From Pelagibacteraceae bacterium (GTDB lineage: Bacteria; Pseudomonadota; Alphaproteobacteria; HIMB59; GCA-002718135), in contig JAGFWP010000008.1 of the NCBI GenBank assembly GCA_017639935.1, forward strand, positions 1 to 32,351: a stretch of 32,351 bases of DNA, in the 5' to 3' direction. A program made the position numbers and the translations under genes. Below are positions 24,430-32,351 of this stretch, in pieces. Within the stretch, counting starts at the first letter, position 1; every line of letters starts with the position of its first letter. Below the pieces are notes generated by a model that had not been told where the DNA came from, did no database searches, and saw nothing but the letters and a program-made list of their open reading frames with translations.

Positions 24430-26265
24430 ATGATGAAAAAAATTTTTTTCATAAAATTATATATTTTTATTATTCTATTGATTGCCGCTCCAAGTATTGC
24501 TGAAATCAACATATCCCATGCAATAGCAATGCATGGAGATCCTAAATATGGAAAAGATTTTAAATATGTTGATTATGTCAATCCAAATGCTGTTAAGGGC
24601 GGTAAAGTCGTATTTAGCTCCACTGGTTCCTTTGATTCATTTAATCCTTTTATCTTAAAAGGAACTTCTGCAGCTGGTATTGGAAATCTATTTGAAACGT
24701 TAACCACATCGTCCAGTGATGAAGCATTTACAGAATATGGCTTACTTGCTGAAACCATTGAATGGCCGGATGATCGTTCCTGGGTTGCCTTCACTCTACG
24801 CAAAGAAGCAAGATGGCATGATGGTAAAAGTGTAACACCTGAGGATGTAATTTGGACTTTTAATGCATTGATGGAAAAAGGACATCCCTTCTACAAATAT
24901 TATTATGGCGATGTTGTCGAAGTTATAAAAGAGAGTGATTTAAAGATACGCTTTAATTTTAAAGGAAATACAAATTTAGAATTGCCTCTAATTGTAGGAC
25001 AACTCCCTGTTTTGCCTAAGCATTATTGGGAAAACAAAAATTTTGAAGAAACTTCTTTGGAAATACCTATTGGAAGCGGGCCATATAAAATAAATTCCTT
25101 TGATGCTGGAAGATCTATTACTTATGAATTAAACAATGACTATTGGGGAAAAAACATCCCAATTAAAAAAGGCACTGAAAACTTTGGAATAATGAAATAT
25201 GAATATTACAAAGACAGGGGTATTGAACGTGAAGCTTTTAAGTCAGGCGATATAGACTTTTTTTCTGAAAATAGCTCTAAAGAATGGGCCACAAGCTTTG
25301 AAGTCCCTGCTGTTCAAAAGAAATTGATAATTAAAGAACTAATCGAACATGAAAATCCTCAGGGGATGCAAGCATTTGCTTTCAATACACGAAAAGATTT
25401 TTTTAAGGATAAAAAAGTACGTGAAGCTCTTTCATACGCCTTTGATTTTGAATGGACTAATGAAAATCTTTTTTATGGTGCTTATAAAAGAACCAACAGT
25501 TTTTTTGAAAATTCAGAACTAGCATCTTCAGGACTTCCTGAAGGAGAAGAGTTGAAATTGTTAAGTAAATATAAAAATGACCTTCCCGCAGAAGTATTTA
25601 ATATAGAGTTTAATCCACCCAAAACTGATGGCTCTGGATTTATTCGAAAAGAATTATCTAAAGCAACTTCATTACTTAAAGAGGCTGGTTGGGAATTAAA
25701 AAAAGGTAAATTAGTTAATAAAGAATCAGGTAAATATTTTGAGTTCGAAATATTATTAGTCTCGCCTGCTTTTGAGAGAATTGTTTTGCCATTTAGAGAT
25801 AATTTAGAAAAATTAGGAATGTCCGTTAACGTAAGAACAATTGATAGTGCTCAATATCAAAAAAGATTGGAGACCTTTGATTTTGATATGGTAGTCAAAA
25901 CATTCTCTCAATCCTTATCGCCTGGTAATGAGCAACGAAACTTCTGGGGTTCTAATGCTGCTGATACTAATGGGTCAAGAAATATCGTTGGAATAAAAAA
26001 TTTTGTTATAGACATATTAATAGAAAAAGTAATCTCAGCAAAAGATAGGGAAGATTTAATTACTACTACTAAGGCCTTGGACCGTGCTCTTCTTTGGAAT
26101 CATTATGTTATTCCGCAGTGGCATATATCTAGCTACAGAACTCTGTATTGGGATATTTTTGACAAACCAAAATTCAGGCCTAAATATTCACTTGGAACTG
26201 GCACTTGGTGGATTAACGCAGGTAAGGCTACTACAATTGTTGAGAGAAAAAAATCAATTCAATAA
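24430..26265 (+). CDS. yejA: Periplasmic peptide-binding protein of a YejABEF ABC transporter
   Basis: YejA is the solute-binding part of a peptide importer of the SBP_bac_5 family. Related systems take up microcin C and other oligopeptides. The signal peptide is MMKKIFFIKLYIFIILLIAA, with cleavage likely after PSIA. The mature domain opens with HAIAMHGDPKYG and GGKVVFSSTGSFDSFNPF. It contains the family segments TLRKEARWHDGKSVTPEDV, PIGSGPYKI and a REALSYAFDFEWTN helix. The ORF track begins with TTG; the ATG at 24430 (or the next Met) gives a proper signal peptide. It starts 33 bp after hisN, and yejB follows by 51 bp. Confidence 0.93.
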   Translation: MMKKIFFIKLYIFIILLIAAPSIAEINISHAIAMHGDPKYGKDFKYVDYVNPNAVKGGKVVFSSTGSFDSFNPFILKGTSAAGIGNLFETLTTSSSDEAFTEYGLLAETIEWPDDRSWVAFTLRKEARWHDGKSVTPEDVIWTFNALMEKGHPFYKYYYGDVVEVIKESDLKIRFNFKGNTNLELPLIVGQLPVLPKHYWENKNFEETSLEIPIGSGPYKINSFDAGRSITYELNNDYWGKNIPIKKGTENFGIMKYEYYKDRGIEREAFKSGDIDFFSENSSKEWATSFEVPAVQKKLIIKELIEHENPQGMQAFAFNTRKDFFKDKKVREALSYAFDFEWTNENLFYGAYKRTNSFFENSELASSGLPEGEELKLLSKYKNDLPAEVFNIEFNPPKTDGSGFIRKELSKATSLLKEAGWELKKGKLVNKESGKYFEFEILLVSPAFERIVLPFRDNLEKLGMSVNVRTIDSAQYQKRLETFDFDMVVKTFSQSLSPGNEQRNFWGSNAADTNGSRNIVGIKNFVIDILIEKVISAKDREDLITTTKALDRALLWNHYVIPQWHISSYRTLYWDIFDKPKFRPKYSLGTGTWWINAGKATTIVERKKSIQ

Positions 26266-26316
26266 ATAATATAATAAACATAATTTATTCGTAATTAATG
26301 TTATAATTATTAATCT

Positions 26317-27426
26317 ATGACCGCATATATTATCAGACGGTTACTCCTAGTTTTTCCCACATTAATTGGTATTATGCTAATAAATTTTGCTGTCGTGCAA
26401 ATTGTACCTGGTGGACCAGTGGAACAAATGATTGCGCAGATGACAGGTACTGCAGTTGAATCAACTGCTCGATTTTCTGGTGGGGGCGAAGGGGAAACAT
26501 TAAATAATTTTGATTCAGGCAGTTCCTCAAATTTTGATTCCAAATACCGTGGAGCACAAGGCTTAGATCCAGATATCATTAAGGAAATTGAAGAAATGTA
26601 TGGCATGAATAAACCTGCGCCTATTCGTTTTTTTGACATGATGAAAAATTATTTAACTTTCGATTTCGGTGAAAGTTTTTTTCGTGATCAAGAAGTAATT
26701 GATTTAGTTTTGGATAAAATGCCAGTATCAATTTCGATTGGTTTATGGACAACTGTACTTGTATATTTAATTTCAATTCCTTTGGGAATAAGAAAGGCTA
26801 TACGTGATGGCAGTAAATTTGATATAACCTCAAGTACTGTTATTACTATTGGCTATGCTATTCCTAATTTTTTATTTGCAGTCATTTTAATTGTATTTTT
26901 TGCGGGTGGTCGTTATTATGATATTTTTCCTCTCAGAGGATTAGTCTCAGATAATTTTGATGAATTAAACCTATTCTTTAAAATTAAAGATTATTTTTGG
27001 CATTTGTGTCTGCCACTTTTAGCAATGGTAGTCAGTGGTTTTGCTGGTCTTACTTTCTTAACTAAAAATTCTTTTTTAGATCAAATTAATCAACAATATG
27101 TCATGACAGCAAGGGCAAAGGGATTATCTGAAAGAAAAGTTTTGTATGGTCACGTTTTTCGTAATGCAATGTTAATTGTTATTGCTGGCTTCCCTTCTGC
27201 TTTTATAGGAATTCTTTTTTCTAGTTCATTATTCATTGAAGTTATTTTTTCCTTAGATGGGCTTGGATTGCTTGGTTATGAAGCTGCCTTATCGAGAGAT
27301 TATCCAGTTATTTTTGCTACGTTATATTTCTTTTCTTTGCTTGGCTTAATTATGGGTATCATTGGAGATATTATGTATTCAATTATCGATCCAAGAATTG
27401 ATTTTGAATCTAGAGATACTTCATGA
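26317..27426 (+). CDS. yejB: ABC transporter permease YejB
   Basis: This is one of two inner-membrane permeases of the peptide importer. The 369-residue protein starts [20 protein letters not shown], the typical DppB/OppB-like first helix. A long Gly/Ser-rich periplasmic loop follows (about 45-85, SGGGEGETL), characteristic of YejB rather than DppB. Five more helices come after it. The EAA-type loop that docks on the ATPase reads [20 protein letters not shown]. Its stop overlaps the yejE start (ATGA). Confidence 0.94.
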   Translation: MTAYIIRRLLLVFPTLIGIMLINFAVVQIVPGGPVEQMIAQMTGTAVESTARFSGGGEGETLNNFDSGSSSNFDSKYRGAQGLDPDIIKEIEEMYGMNKPAPIRFFDMMKNYLTFDFGESFFRDQEVIDLVLDKMPVSISIGLWTTVLVYLISIPLGIRKAIRDGSKFDITSSTVITIGYAIPNFLFAVILIVFFAGGRYYDIFPLRGLVSDNFDELNLFFKIKDYFWHLCLPLLAMVVSGFAGLTFLTKNSFLDQINQQYVMTARAKGLSERKVLYGHVFRNAMLIVIAGFPSAFIGILFSSSLFIEVIFSLDGLGLLGYEAALSRDYPVIFATLYFFSLLGLIMGIIGDIMYSIIDPRIDFESRDTS

Positions 27427-28448
27427 CTTTATCTCCATTAAATAAAAGGCGATTGGATAACTTTAAGTCCAATAAAAGAGGATGGTATTCATTTTTGATT
27501 TTTACTTTATTATTTCTAGCATCCATATTTGCTGATTTTTTAGCAAATGAAAAACCTCTTTTAATTAAATATGAAAATCAAATATATTTACCTATTATAA
27601 ATAAATATGCTGAGACAACTTTTGGTGGTGATTTTGAAACAGAAGCAGATTACCGAGATCCATATGTAAAAAACCTAATCAATAATAATGGGTGGATGAT
27701 TTGGCCAATTATACCTTATTCATATGATACAATAATAAGGGATCTTGCTGTTCCTGCACCGGCGCCACCATCTAAAAAAAATTGGTTGGGCACAGATGAC
27801 CAGGCTAGAGACGTACTAGCTAGGCTAATTTATGGTTTTCGAATTTCTATTTTATTTGGATTTACCTTAACCTTTTTTTCTATGCTCATTGGTGTTTCAG
27901 CTGGCGCTATTCAAGGGTATTTTGGTGGTAAAATTGATTTATTTTTTCAGCGTTTTATGGAAATTTGGTCTGCTATTCCAACATTATATGTATTGATTAT
28001 TCTAGCCAGTATAGTGCAACCAAATTTTTGGTGGCTACTTGCTATATTGCTTTTATTCAGTTGGATGGGATATGTAGGTGTTGTTAGAGCTGAATTTTTG
28101 AGAGCACGTAATTTAGATTATGTCCGCGCCGCTAGAGCGCTCGGTGTTTCTAATTATAAAATAATGTTTAGACATTTATTGCCCAATGCCACAGTTGCAA
28201 CAATTACTTTTCTTCCATTCAGTTTAAGCGCATCTGTTACAGCTTTGTCCGGTCTGGACTTTTTAGGCTTTGGTCTTCCTCCCGGATCAGCCTCTTTAGG
28301 TGAAATGGTCAATCAAGGCAGAAATAATTTACAGGCCCCCTGGCTTGGTTTGACAAGTTTTTTTACTCTTGGACTTATGTTGGGTTTGTTAGTTTTTGTT
28401 GGAGAAGCGATTAGAGATGCTTTAGATCCTAGGAAAACATTTGTTTGA
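27423..28448 (+). CDS. yejE: ABC transporter permease YejE
   Basis: This is the second permease of the importer, 341 residues long. The N-terminal helix follows the family segment [20 protein letters not shown], and a large periplasmic loop contains the YejE-like [13 protein letters not shown]. The membrane domain starts after [20 protein letters not shown]. The EAA loop reads [20 protein letters not shown], and the end carries [17 protein letters not shown]. It overlaps yejB by 4 bp and has its stop within the leader of yejF. Confidence 0.95.
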   Translation: MTLSPLNKRRLDNFKSNKRGWYSFLIFTLLFLASIFADFLANEKPLLIKYENQIYLPIINKYAETTFGGDFETEADYRDPYVKNLINNNGWMIWPIIPYSYDTIIRDLAVPAPAPPSKKNWLGTDDQARDVLARLIYGFRISILFGFTLTFFSMLIGVSAGAIQGYFGGKIDLFFQRFMEIWSAIPTLYVLIILASIVQPNFWWLLAILLLFSWMGYVGVVRAEFLRARNLDYVRAARALGVSNYKIMFRHLLPNATVATITFLPFSLSASVTALSGLDFLGFGLPPGSASLGEMVNQGRNNLQAPWLGLTSFFTLGLMLGLLVFVGEAIRDALDPRKTFV

Positions 28449-28452
28449 TAAA

Positions 28453-30042
28453 ATGAATAATCTAGTTCAAATAAAAAATTTATCAGTTGGTTTTCAATCT
28501 CATAATAAAAAATCAAATGTTGTTAAATCAATTTCGTTTGAAATTCCTAAAGGAAAAACTGTCGCATTGGTTGGAGAGTCTGGTTCAGGAAAAACTGTTA
28601 CAGCTCTTAGCATCTTAAGACTGTTACCCTATCCTACAGCCTTTCATGATTCTGGTGAAATTGTTTATAACAATTTTAATCTTCTTAAATTAAAACAAAG
28701 TGAAATTCAAAAAATTCGTGGAAAAAATATCAGTGCAATCTTTCAAGAACCTATGAGTAGCCTCAACCCCCTTCATAATATCGAAAAACAAATCAATGAA
28801 ATTTTAATGATACACTCTTCAATTTCCTACTCAAAATCTACTGAGAAAACAAAAAAATTGTTATTTCAAGTAGGGTTAGAGGATATTGCAGAGAGAATCA
28901 AAGCTTATCCTCATGAATTATCAGGTGGACAGCGTCAACGTGTAATGATCGCAATGAGTATAGCAAACAATCCGGATTTATTAATAGCTGATGAACCTAC
29001 AACTGCTCTTGATGTAACTGTACAGTCACAAATATTGGATTTAATAAAAAAACTTCAACAAAAAATGAATATGTCAATATTATTCATTAGTCACAACTTA
29101 TCAGTTGTTAAAAAAATAGCAGATTATGTATGCATTATGAAAGATGGAGAAATTGTTGAAAAAAATTCCAAAGAAAACATTTTTTCCAATCCGAAACATA
29201 ACTACACAAAAATATTAATTGCTTCGCAAATAAAAAAGAAAAGTATTGCAAATAAAAATGATAATTTAATTCTTCAAATAAATAAACTTAAGGTTTGGTA
29301 TCCAATAAAAAAAGGCATTCTTAGAAGAACTATTGATTATGTTAAGGCTGTTGATTCATTAGATTTTAATCTAGGTTTAAGACAAACATTAGGTATCGTC
29401 GGAGAGTCAGGTTCTGGGAAAACATCATTAGTTCTCGCAATTCTTAGATTGATATCATCAAATGGAGAAATCATTTTTAATAATAAGAATATACAAAATA
29501 TCAACAATAAAAGAATGAAAATTTTAAGAAAAGAGATGCAAATTGTTTTTCAAGATCCTTTTAGTTCATTAAGTCCGAGAATGACGATTGAAGAAATCAT
29601 ATCTGAAGGTTTAAATATACATGAAAAAAACATAACAAAAGATGAAAAACAAAATAAAATTAAAAAAATTGTCAAAGAAGTGGGTCTAAATTATGAAGAC
29701 ATACGAGAACGTTTTCCTCATGAATTTTCTGGAGGTCAAAGACAAAGAATTGCAATTGCCAGAGCTCTTATTTTAAAGCCAAAATTATTGATTTTAGATG
29801 AGCCGACATCAGCCTTAGATGTAAGTATTCAAAATCAAATTCTTGATTTACTTAATAATCTACAAGAAAAATATAATTTGAGTTACATTTTTATTAGTCA
29901 CGATATGAAAGTGATTAAATCCATGTCGGACTATATTATTGTAATAAAAAATGGAAAAATAATTGAAGAAGGAAGCTCAAAAGATATATTTAATAATCCA
30001 AAAAATTCCTATACTAAAGAACTATTAACTTCGGTGATTTAA
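28453..30042 (+). CDS. yejF: ABC transporter duplicated ATP-binding protein YejF
   Basis: YejF powers the peptide importer with two nucleotide-binding domains in one chain, about 529 residues long. Each has Walker A GESGSGKT, a signature (LSGGQRQRVMIA in the first, FSGGQRQRIAIA in the second), Walker B (LLIADEP and LLILDEP) and an ISHN/ISHD switch histidine. The oligopeptide/dipeptide tail (FNNPKNSYTKELL) ends the second domain. The ORF track begins at a TTG; I take the ATG at 28453 because the domain starts right after it. The last 384 bases recur in diverged form at 31843-32226. G+C drops to about a quarter in places. Confidence 0.95.
   Translation: MNNLVQIKNLSVGFQSHNKKSNVVKSISFEIPKGKTVALVGESGSGKTVTALSILRLLPYPTAFHDSGEIVYNNFNLLKLKQSEIQKIRGKNISAIFQEPMSSLNPLHNIEKQINEILMIHSSISYSKSTEKTKKLLFQVGLEDIAERIKAYPHELSGGQRQRVMIAMSIANNPDLLIADEPTTALDVTVQSQILDLIKKLQQKMNMSILFISHNLSVVKKIADYVCIMKDGEIVEKNSKENIFSNPKHNYTKILIASQIKKKSIANKNDNLILQINKLKVWYPIKKGILRRTIDYVKAVDSLDFNLGLRQTLGIVGESGSGKTSLVLAILRLISSNGEIIFNNKNIQNINNKRMKILRKEMQIVFQDPFSSLSPRMTIEEIISEGLNIHEKNITKDEKQNKIKKIVKEVGLNYEDIRERFPHEFSGGQRQRIAIARALILKPKLLILDEPTSALDVSIQNQILDLLNNLQEKYNLSYIFISHDMKVIKSMSDYIIVIKNGKIIEEGSSKDIFNNPKNSYTKELLTSVI
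29659..30042 (+). repeat. Copy 1 of the yejF 3'-end repeat
   Basis: This 384-base segment covers the signature, Walker B and switch of the second YejF domain, up to and including the stop. It aligns without gaps to 31843-32226. The two copies differ by about a quarter at protein level, by my own count. Confidence 0.85.
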
Positions 30043-30078
30043 TCTAATATTATATAGAAATAGATAATAAATAAAACA

Positions 30079-31092
30079 ATGAGTAAATCAAAAAAAATAT
30101 TTATTTCGGGTGTTGCTGGTTTTTTGGGAAGCCATTTAGCTGATAAATTTATTGAAGATGGATTCAGCGTAATTGGGTGTGATAATCTTATAGGAGGCTA
30201 TATAGATAATGTTCCGTCCCAAGTTGATTTTTTTCAATATGATTGTAATCATTTAAATTCTATGATTAAAATAAGTAAAGATTGTGAGATTTTTTATCAT
30301 TGTGCCGCAACAGCTTATGAAGGTCTCTCTTGTTTTTCACCTTATTTAGTAAGTCAAAATGTATTTCAAAATTCTGTAGCCGTATTTACTGCTGCTATAG
30401 TCAATAATGCTAAAAGAATTGTTTTTTGTTCTTCTATGGCTAGATACGGCAACAATAAAACTCCTTTTACTGAAGATCAAAAAACTAATCCTGTAGATCC
30501 TTATGGTATTGCAAAAGTTGCTACTGAAAATATTTTACAGACACTCTCTGACATCCACAATATTGAATACTGCATTGCTGTTCCACACAATATCTTTGGT
30601 CCAAGACAAAAGTACAATGATCCTTATAGGAATGTTGCATCTATTATGATAAACTTAATGTTACAAGGAAGGCAGCCAATTATTTATGGTGATGGTGAAC
30701 AAAAAAGATGCTTCTCATATATTGATGACTGTATTTTTTGCCTTAAAGAGATGGCGTATAGTAAAAATGTATTAAAGCAAATTATCAATATAGGACCTGA
30801 TGAAGAATTAATAACAATTAACAAACTTGCTGAAAATATAGCAAATATTCTTAAATTTAATATAAATCCAATCTACTTAGATGACAGACCCCAAGAAGTT
30901 AAATTAGCGACTTGCTCTTCCAAAAAAGCAAGAGAACTTTTAGGATATAGAACAAATACCAGTTTAATAGATGGTTTAATTAAAACTATAGAATACATTA
31001 AAAAGAATAAACCAAAAAAATTTCAATATCATCTTGATCTTGAGATAATAAATAATCTAACTCCGAAAACATGGAAAAATAAAATCTTTTAA
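30079..31092 (+). CDS. NAD-dependent sugar epimerase/dehydratase (extended SDR)
   Basis: This is an extended short-chain dehydrogenase that likely modifies a nucleotide sugar (UDP-glucose 4-epimerase-like) for surface polysaccharide. The 337-residue protein has the NAD loop GVAGFLGSHL (11-20), the YHCAAT segment, FCSSMARYG with the catalytic Ser/Thr region, and the YGIAK form of the YxxxK dyad. VPHNIFGPRQK and CFSYIDDC are typical of the substrate side. The exact sugar is unknown. It starts 36 bp after yejF, has no link to peptide transport, and is followed 6 bp later by the chimeric membrane ORF, so the pair looks like a surface-glycan segment. Confidence 0.88.
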   Translation: MSKSKKIFISGVAGFLGSHLADKFIEDGFSVIGCDNLIGGYIDNVPSQVDFFQYDCNHLNSMIKISKDCEIFYHCAATAYEGLSCFSPYLVSQNVFQNSVAVFTAAIVNNAKRIVFCSSMARYGNNKTPFTEDQKTNPVDPYGIAKVATENILQTLSDIHNIEYCIAVPHNIFGPRQKYNDPYRNVASIMINLMLQGRQPIIYGDGEQKRCFSYIDDCIFCLKEMAYSKNVLKQIINIGPDEELITINKLAENIANILKFNINPIYLDDRPQEVKLATCSSKKARELLGYRTNTSLIDGLIKTIEYIKKNKPKKFQYHLDLEIINNLTPKTWKNKIF

Positions 31093-31098
31093 AAATAA

Positions 31099-32226
31099 AT
31101 GAATACATTGGTATTGATATTATTTTTCTTATCTGTGACATTAATTCTTTTGTCCTATGGAATAATATTGCAAAAAATTCTTTTTCCAAATCTTAATAAA
31201 TCATTAAATCTGGGTGAGTCTGGTATATTATCTACCAGTTTGGTTCTTGGTTTGTCCTTTATTATTCACTTTTTTTTCCCTATCAATTACTTTGTTACTA
31301 TACCTTTCCATATTATTGGTTTCTTATTAATAATATTCTATAATAAAATTTTTTATCAATTTTTATCCGATAAAAGAATCATAAAATTATATCTATTAAC
31401 ATTTTTAATATTTATCCCTTTTATTGTAATTAATAACTTTCATGATGATTTCAATTACTATCATCTACCTTACTTAAATATTATTTTTGACAAAAAAATA
31501 GTTTTTGGATTATCAAATATTAATACAGTGCTTGCATATCCTCAAAATTCCTGGCTTGATTTTGCAGCTTTTTTTAGAATTCCAATTTTAGATAATAATG
31601 TTTTACATATAGTTAACGCTGTAATTTTTTTATTTTTTATTTTTTTTAATATTGAAAACTTTTTTTCATCTGCAAATAAATTTTTGAAATTATATTCTGC
31701 ACTATTAATAATTTTTTCACTTAGTATATTTTCTAGATTAAGGGATCATGGTTTAGAAATATCACCACAATTAATATTACTTATAATTTCCTTTTATATA
31801 ATACAAATATATCTTGAAAAAGATTTAGATCATAAATTGATTATTAAAAAAATAATTAAAGAGGTGGGTCTAGATTATGAAGACATTCATCAGCGTTTTC
31901 CTCATGAATTCTCTGGGGGTCAGCGACAAAGAATTGCTATAGCTCGAGCACTAGTATTAAAACCTAAATTGCTTATATTAGATGAACCAACATCTGCATT
32001 AGATGTAAGTATTCAAAATCAAATACTTCAAATGTTAAATCATTTACAAAAAAAATTTGATTTAAGTTATATTTTTATAAGTCATGATATGAATGTAATT
32101 AAAGCCATGTCCGATTATATTTTAGTGCTAAGAGATGGAAAAATAATTGAAGAAGGAAATGCTAATGAAATTTTTTCGAAACCAAAAACAAAATATACAC
32201 AAAAGTTGATTCAAGCAATTTTATAA
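31099..32226 (+). CDS. Chimeric ORF: polytopic membrane protein fused to a YejF C-terminal fragment
   Basis: Residues 1-248 form a hydrophobic protein with many transmembrane helices. A loop reading NNFHDDFNYYHLPYLNIIFD recalls the acidic DD/YYH loops of GT-C-like or O-antigen-cluster membrane proteins, which are usually much longer, so this half looks truncated. From residue 249 (IKKIIKEVGL) the frame passes into an ABC ATPase end with signature FSGGQRQRIAIA, Walker B LLILDEP and ISHD, but no Walker A. It therefore cannot be a working ATPase. The fused part matches the end of YejF at about three quarters of residues, without gaps. It could be a natural rearrangement, a decaying gene or an assembly chimera. 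The 125 bases after it hold nothing I recognise. Confidence 0.75.
   Translation: MNTLVLILFFLSVTLILLSYGIILQKILFPNLNKSLNLGESGILSTSLVLGLSFIIHFFFPINYFVTIPFHIIGFLLIIFYNKIFYQFLSDKRIIKLYLLTFLIFIPFIVINNFHDDFNYYHLPYLNIIFDKKIVFGLSNINTVLAYPQNSWLDFAAFFRIPILDNNVLHIVNAVIFLFFIFFNIENFFSSANKFLKLYSALLIIFSLSIFSRLRDHGLEISPQLILLIISFYIIQIYLEKDLDHKLIIKKIIKEVGLDYEDIHQRFPHEFSGGQRQRIAIARALVLKPKLLILDEPTSALDVSIQNQILQMLNHLQKKFDLSYIFISHDMNVIKAMSDYILVLRDGKIIEEGNANEIFSKPKTKYTQKLIQAIL
31843..32226 (+). repeat. Copy 2 of the yejF 3'-end repeat (diverged)
   Basis: This segment aligns gap-free to 29659-30042 at a constant offset of 2184 bases. Similarity starts at an 11-base identical word (attaaaaaaat) and stops exactly at the shared stop codon. 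The flanks on both sides are unrelated. Confidence 0.85.
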
Positions 32227-32351
32227 AATAAATTATTTATTAAACTTGGTATAAAATTAAAACACCATATTGCTATTGAATAACTCTTTGCAGTTACTAT
32301 TATCAAAATCATGATATATATACATATAGCTGTTTTTGACATTTTCTGATA

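Noticed and set aside
26266-26316. AT-only partial palindromes between yejA and yejB
   Set aside because: The repeats are pure A/T and imperfect, have no GC stem, and are expected by chance here. They are not a convincing terminator or operator.
28441-28452. TTG start of yejF (and similar TTG/GTG starts for pepP, kdsB, yejA and the 15956 ORF)
   Set aside because: In each case an ATG a few codons later gives a better family N-terminus, signal peptide or ribosome-site spacing.
32227-32351. AATAAAT-T-ATTTATT inverted repeat and a possible gene after the chimeric ORF
   Set aside because: The repeat is A/T only and has no following T-run. I found no open frame, RNA fold or repeat in these last 125 bases.
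1-32351. tRNA genes, CRISPR arrays, insertion sequences and phage integrases
   Set aside because: I found no tRNA-like cloverleaf ends, no regularly spaced repeats, and no transposase or integrase motifs on either strand. The only repeat of note is the yejF end.

Overview
The window is about 32 kb of compact, AT-rich, Gram-negative chromosome. I infer a small-genome alphaproteobacterium, most likely marine and free-living, in the style of SAR11, HIMB59/AEGEAN-169 or low-GC SAR116 relatives. The reasons are the gene order rpmH-rnpA-yidD-yidC-engB-argB-HAD-dapD-dapE, the block ffs-dnaX-ybaB-recR-def-fmt-truA, a membrane-anchored CycM-type cytochrome c, an inositol-monophosphatase-type HisN, a DUF1289 protein, KdsB (Kdo lipopolysaccharide), and the very short or overlapping gene junctions. 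The exact clade cannot be fixed without a tree.

Layout. 1-1763: the start of an inverse autotransporter (intimin/invasin-like; minus strand, cut by the window edge and absent from the ORF track), then trmL (plus) and a pirin (minus). This part is visibly richer in G+C than the rest. 1813-3472 (minus): panC followed by a short cca. 3544-10227 (plus): a nine-gene run from rpmH (also absent from the ORF track) through protein insertion into membranes (yidD, yidC), a ribosome-assembly GTPase (engB), and arginine and lysine/peptidoglycan precursor synthesis (argB, dapD, dapE). 10224-15514 (minus): a five-gene cluster of serine/threonine dehydratase, aminopeptidase P, a pilin-like protein, a GT4 glycosyltransferase and a GhrA-like reductase. 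15595-16396 (plus): a DUF1289 protein and a small four-helix membrane protein.

16400-22950 (minus): truA, fmt, def, recR, ybaB, dnaX, the 4.5S SRP RNA (found by its conserved apical loop and long closing stem), pheA and kdsB. 23044-30042 (plus): cytochrome c, hisN and a complete YejABEF peptide ABC transporter. 30079-32226 (plus): an NAD-dependent sugar epimerase and a chimeric ORF whose first 248 residues look like a polytopic surface-polysaccharide membrane protein, and whose last 127 residues are a diverged copy of the C-terminal end of YejF. The last 125 bases hold no gene that I can see.

Most of the window is ordinary housekeeping sequence. The parts most worth a second look are the yejF 3'-end duplication and in-frame chimera at the right edge, the perfect FNR/FixK-type palindrome between trmL and the autotransporter, the composition break that coincides with the shortened cca gene, two A8 runs in dnaX each followed at once by a -1-frame stop, and the divergent pilin-like protein. 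I did not find a system that I can confidently call new.
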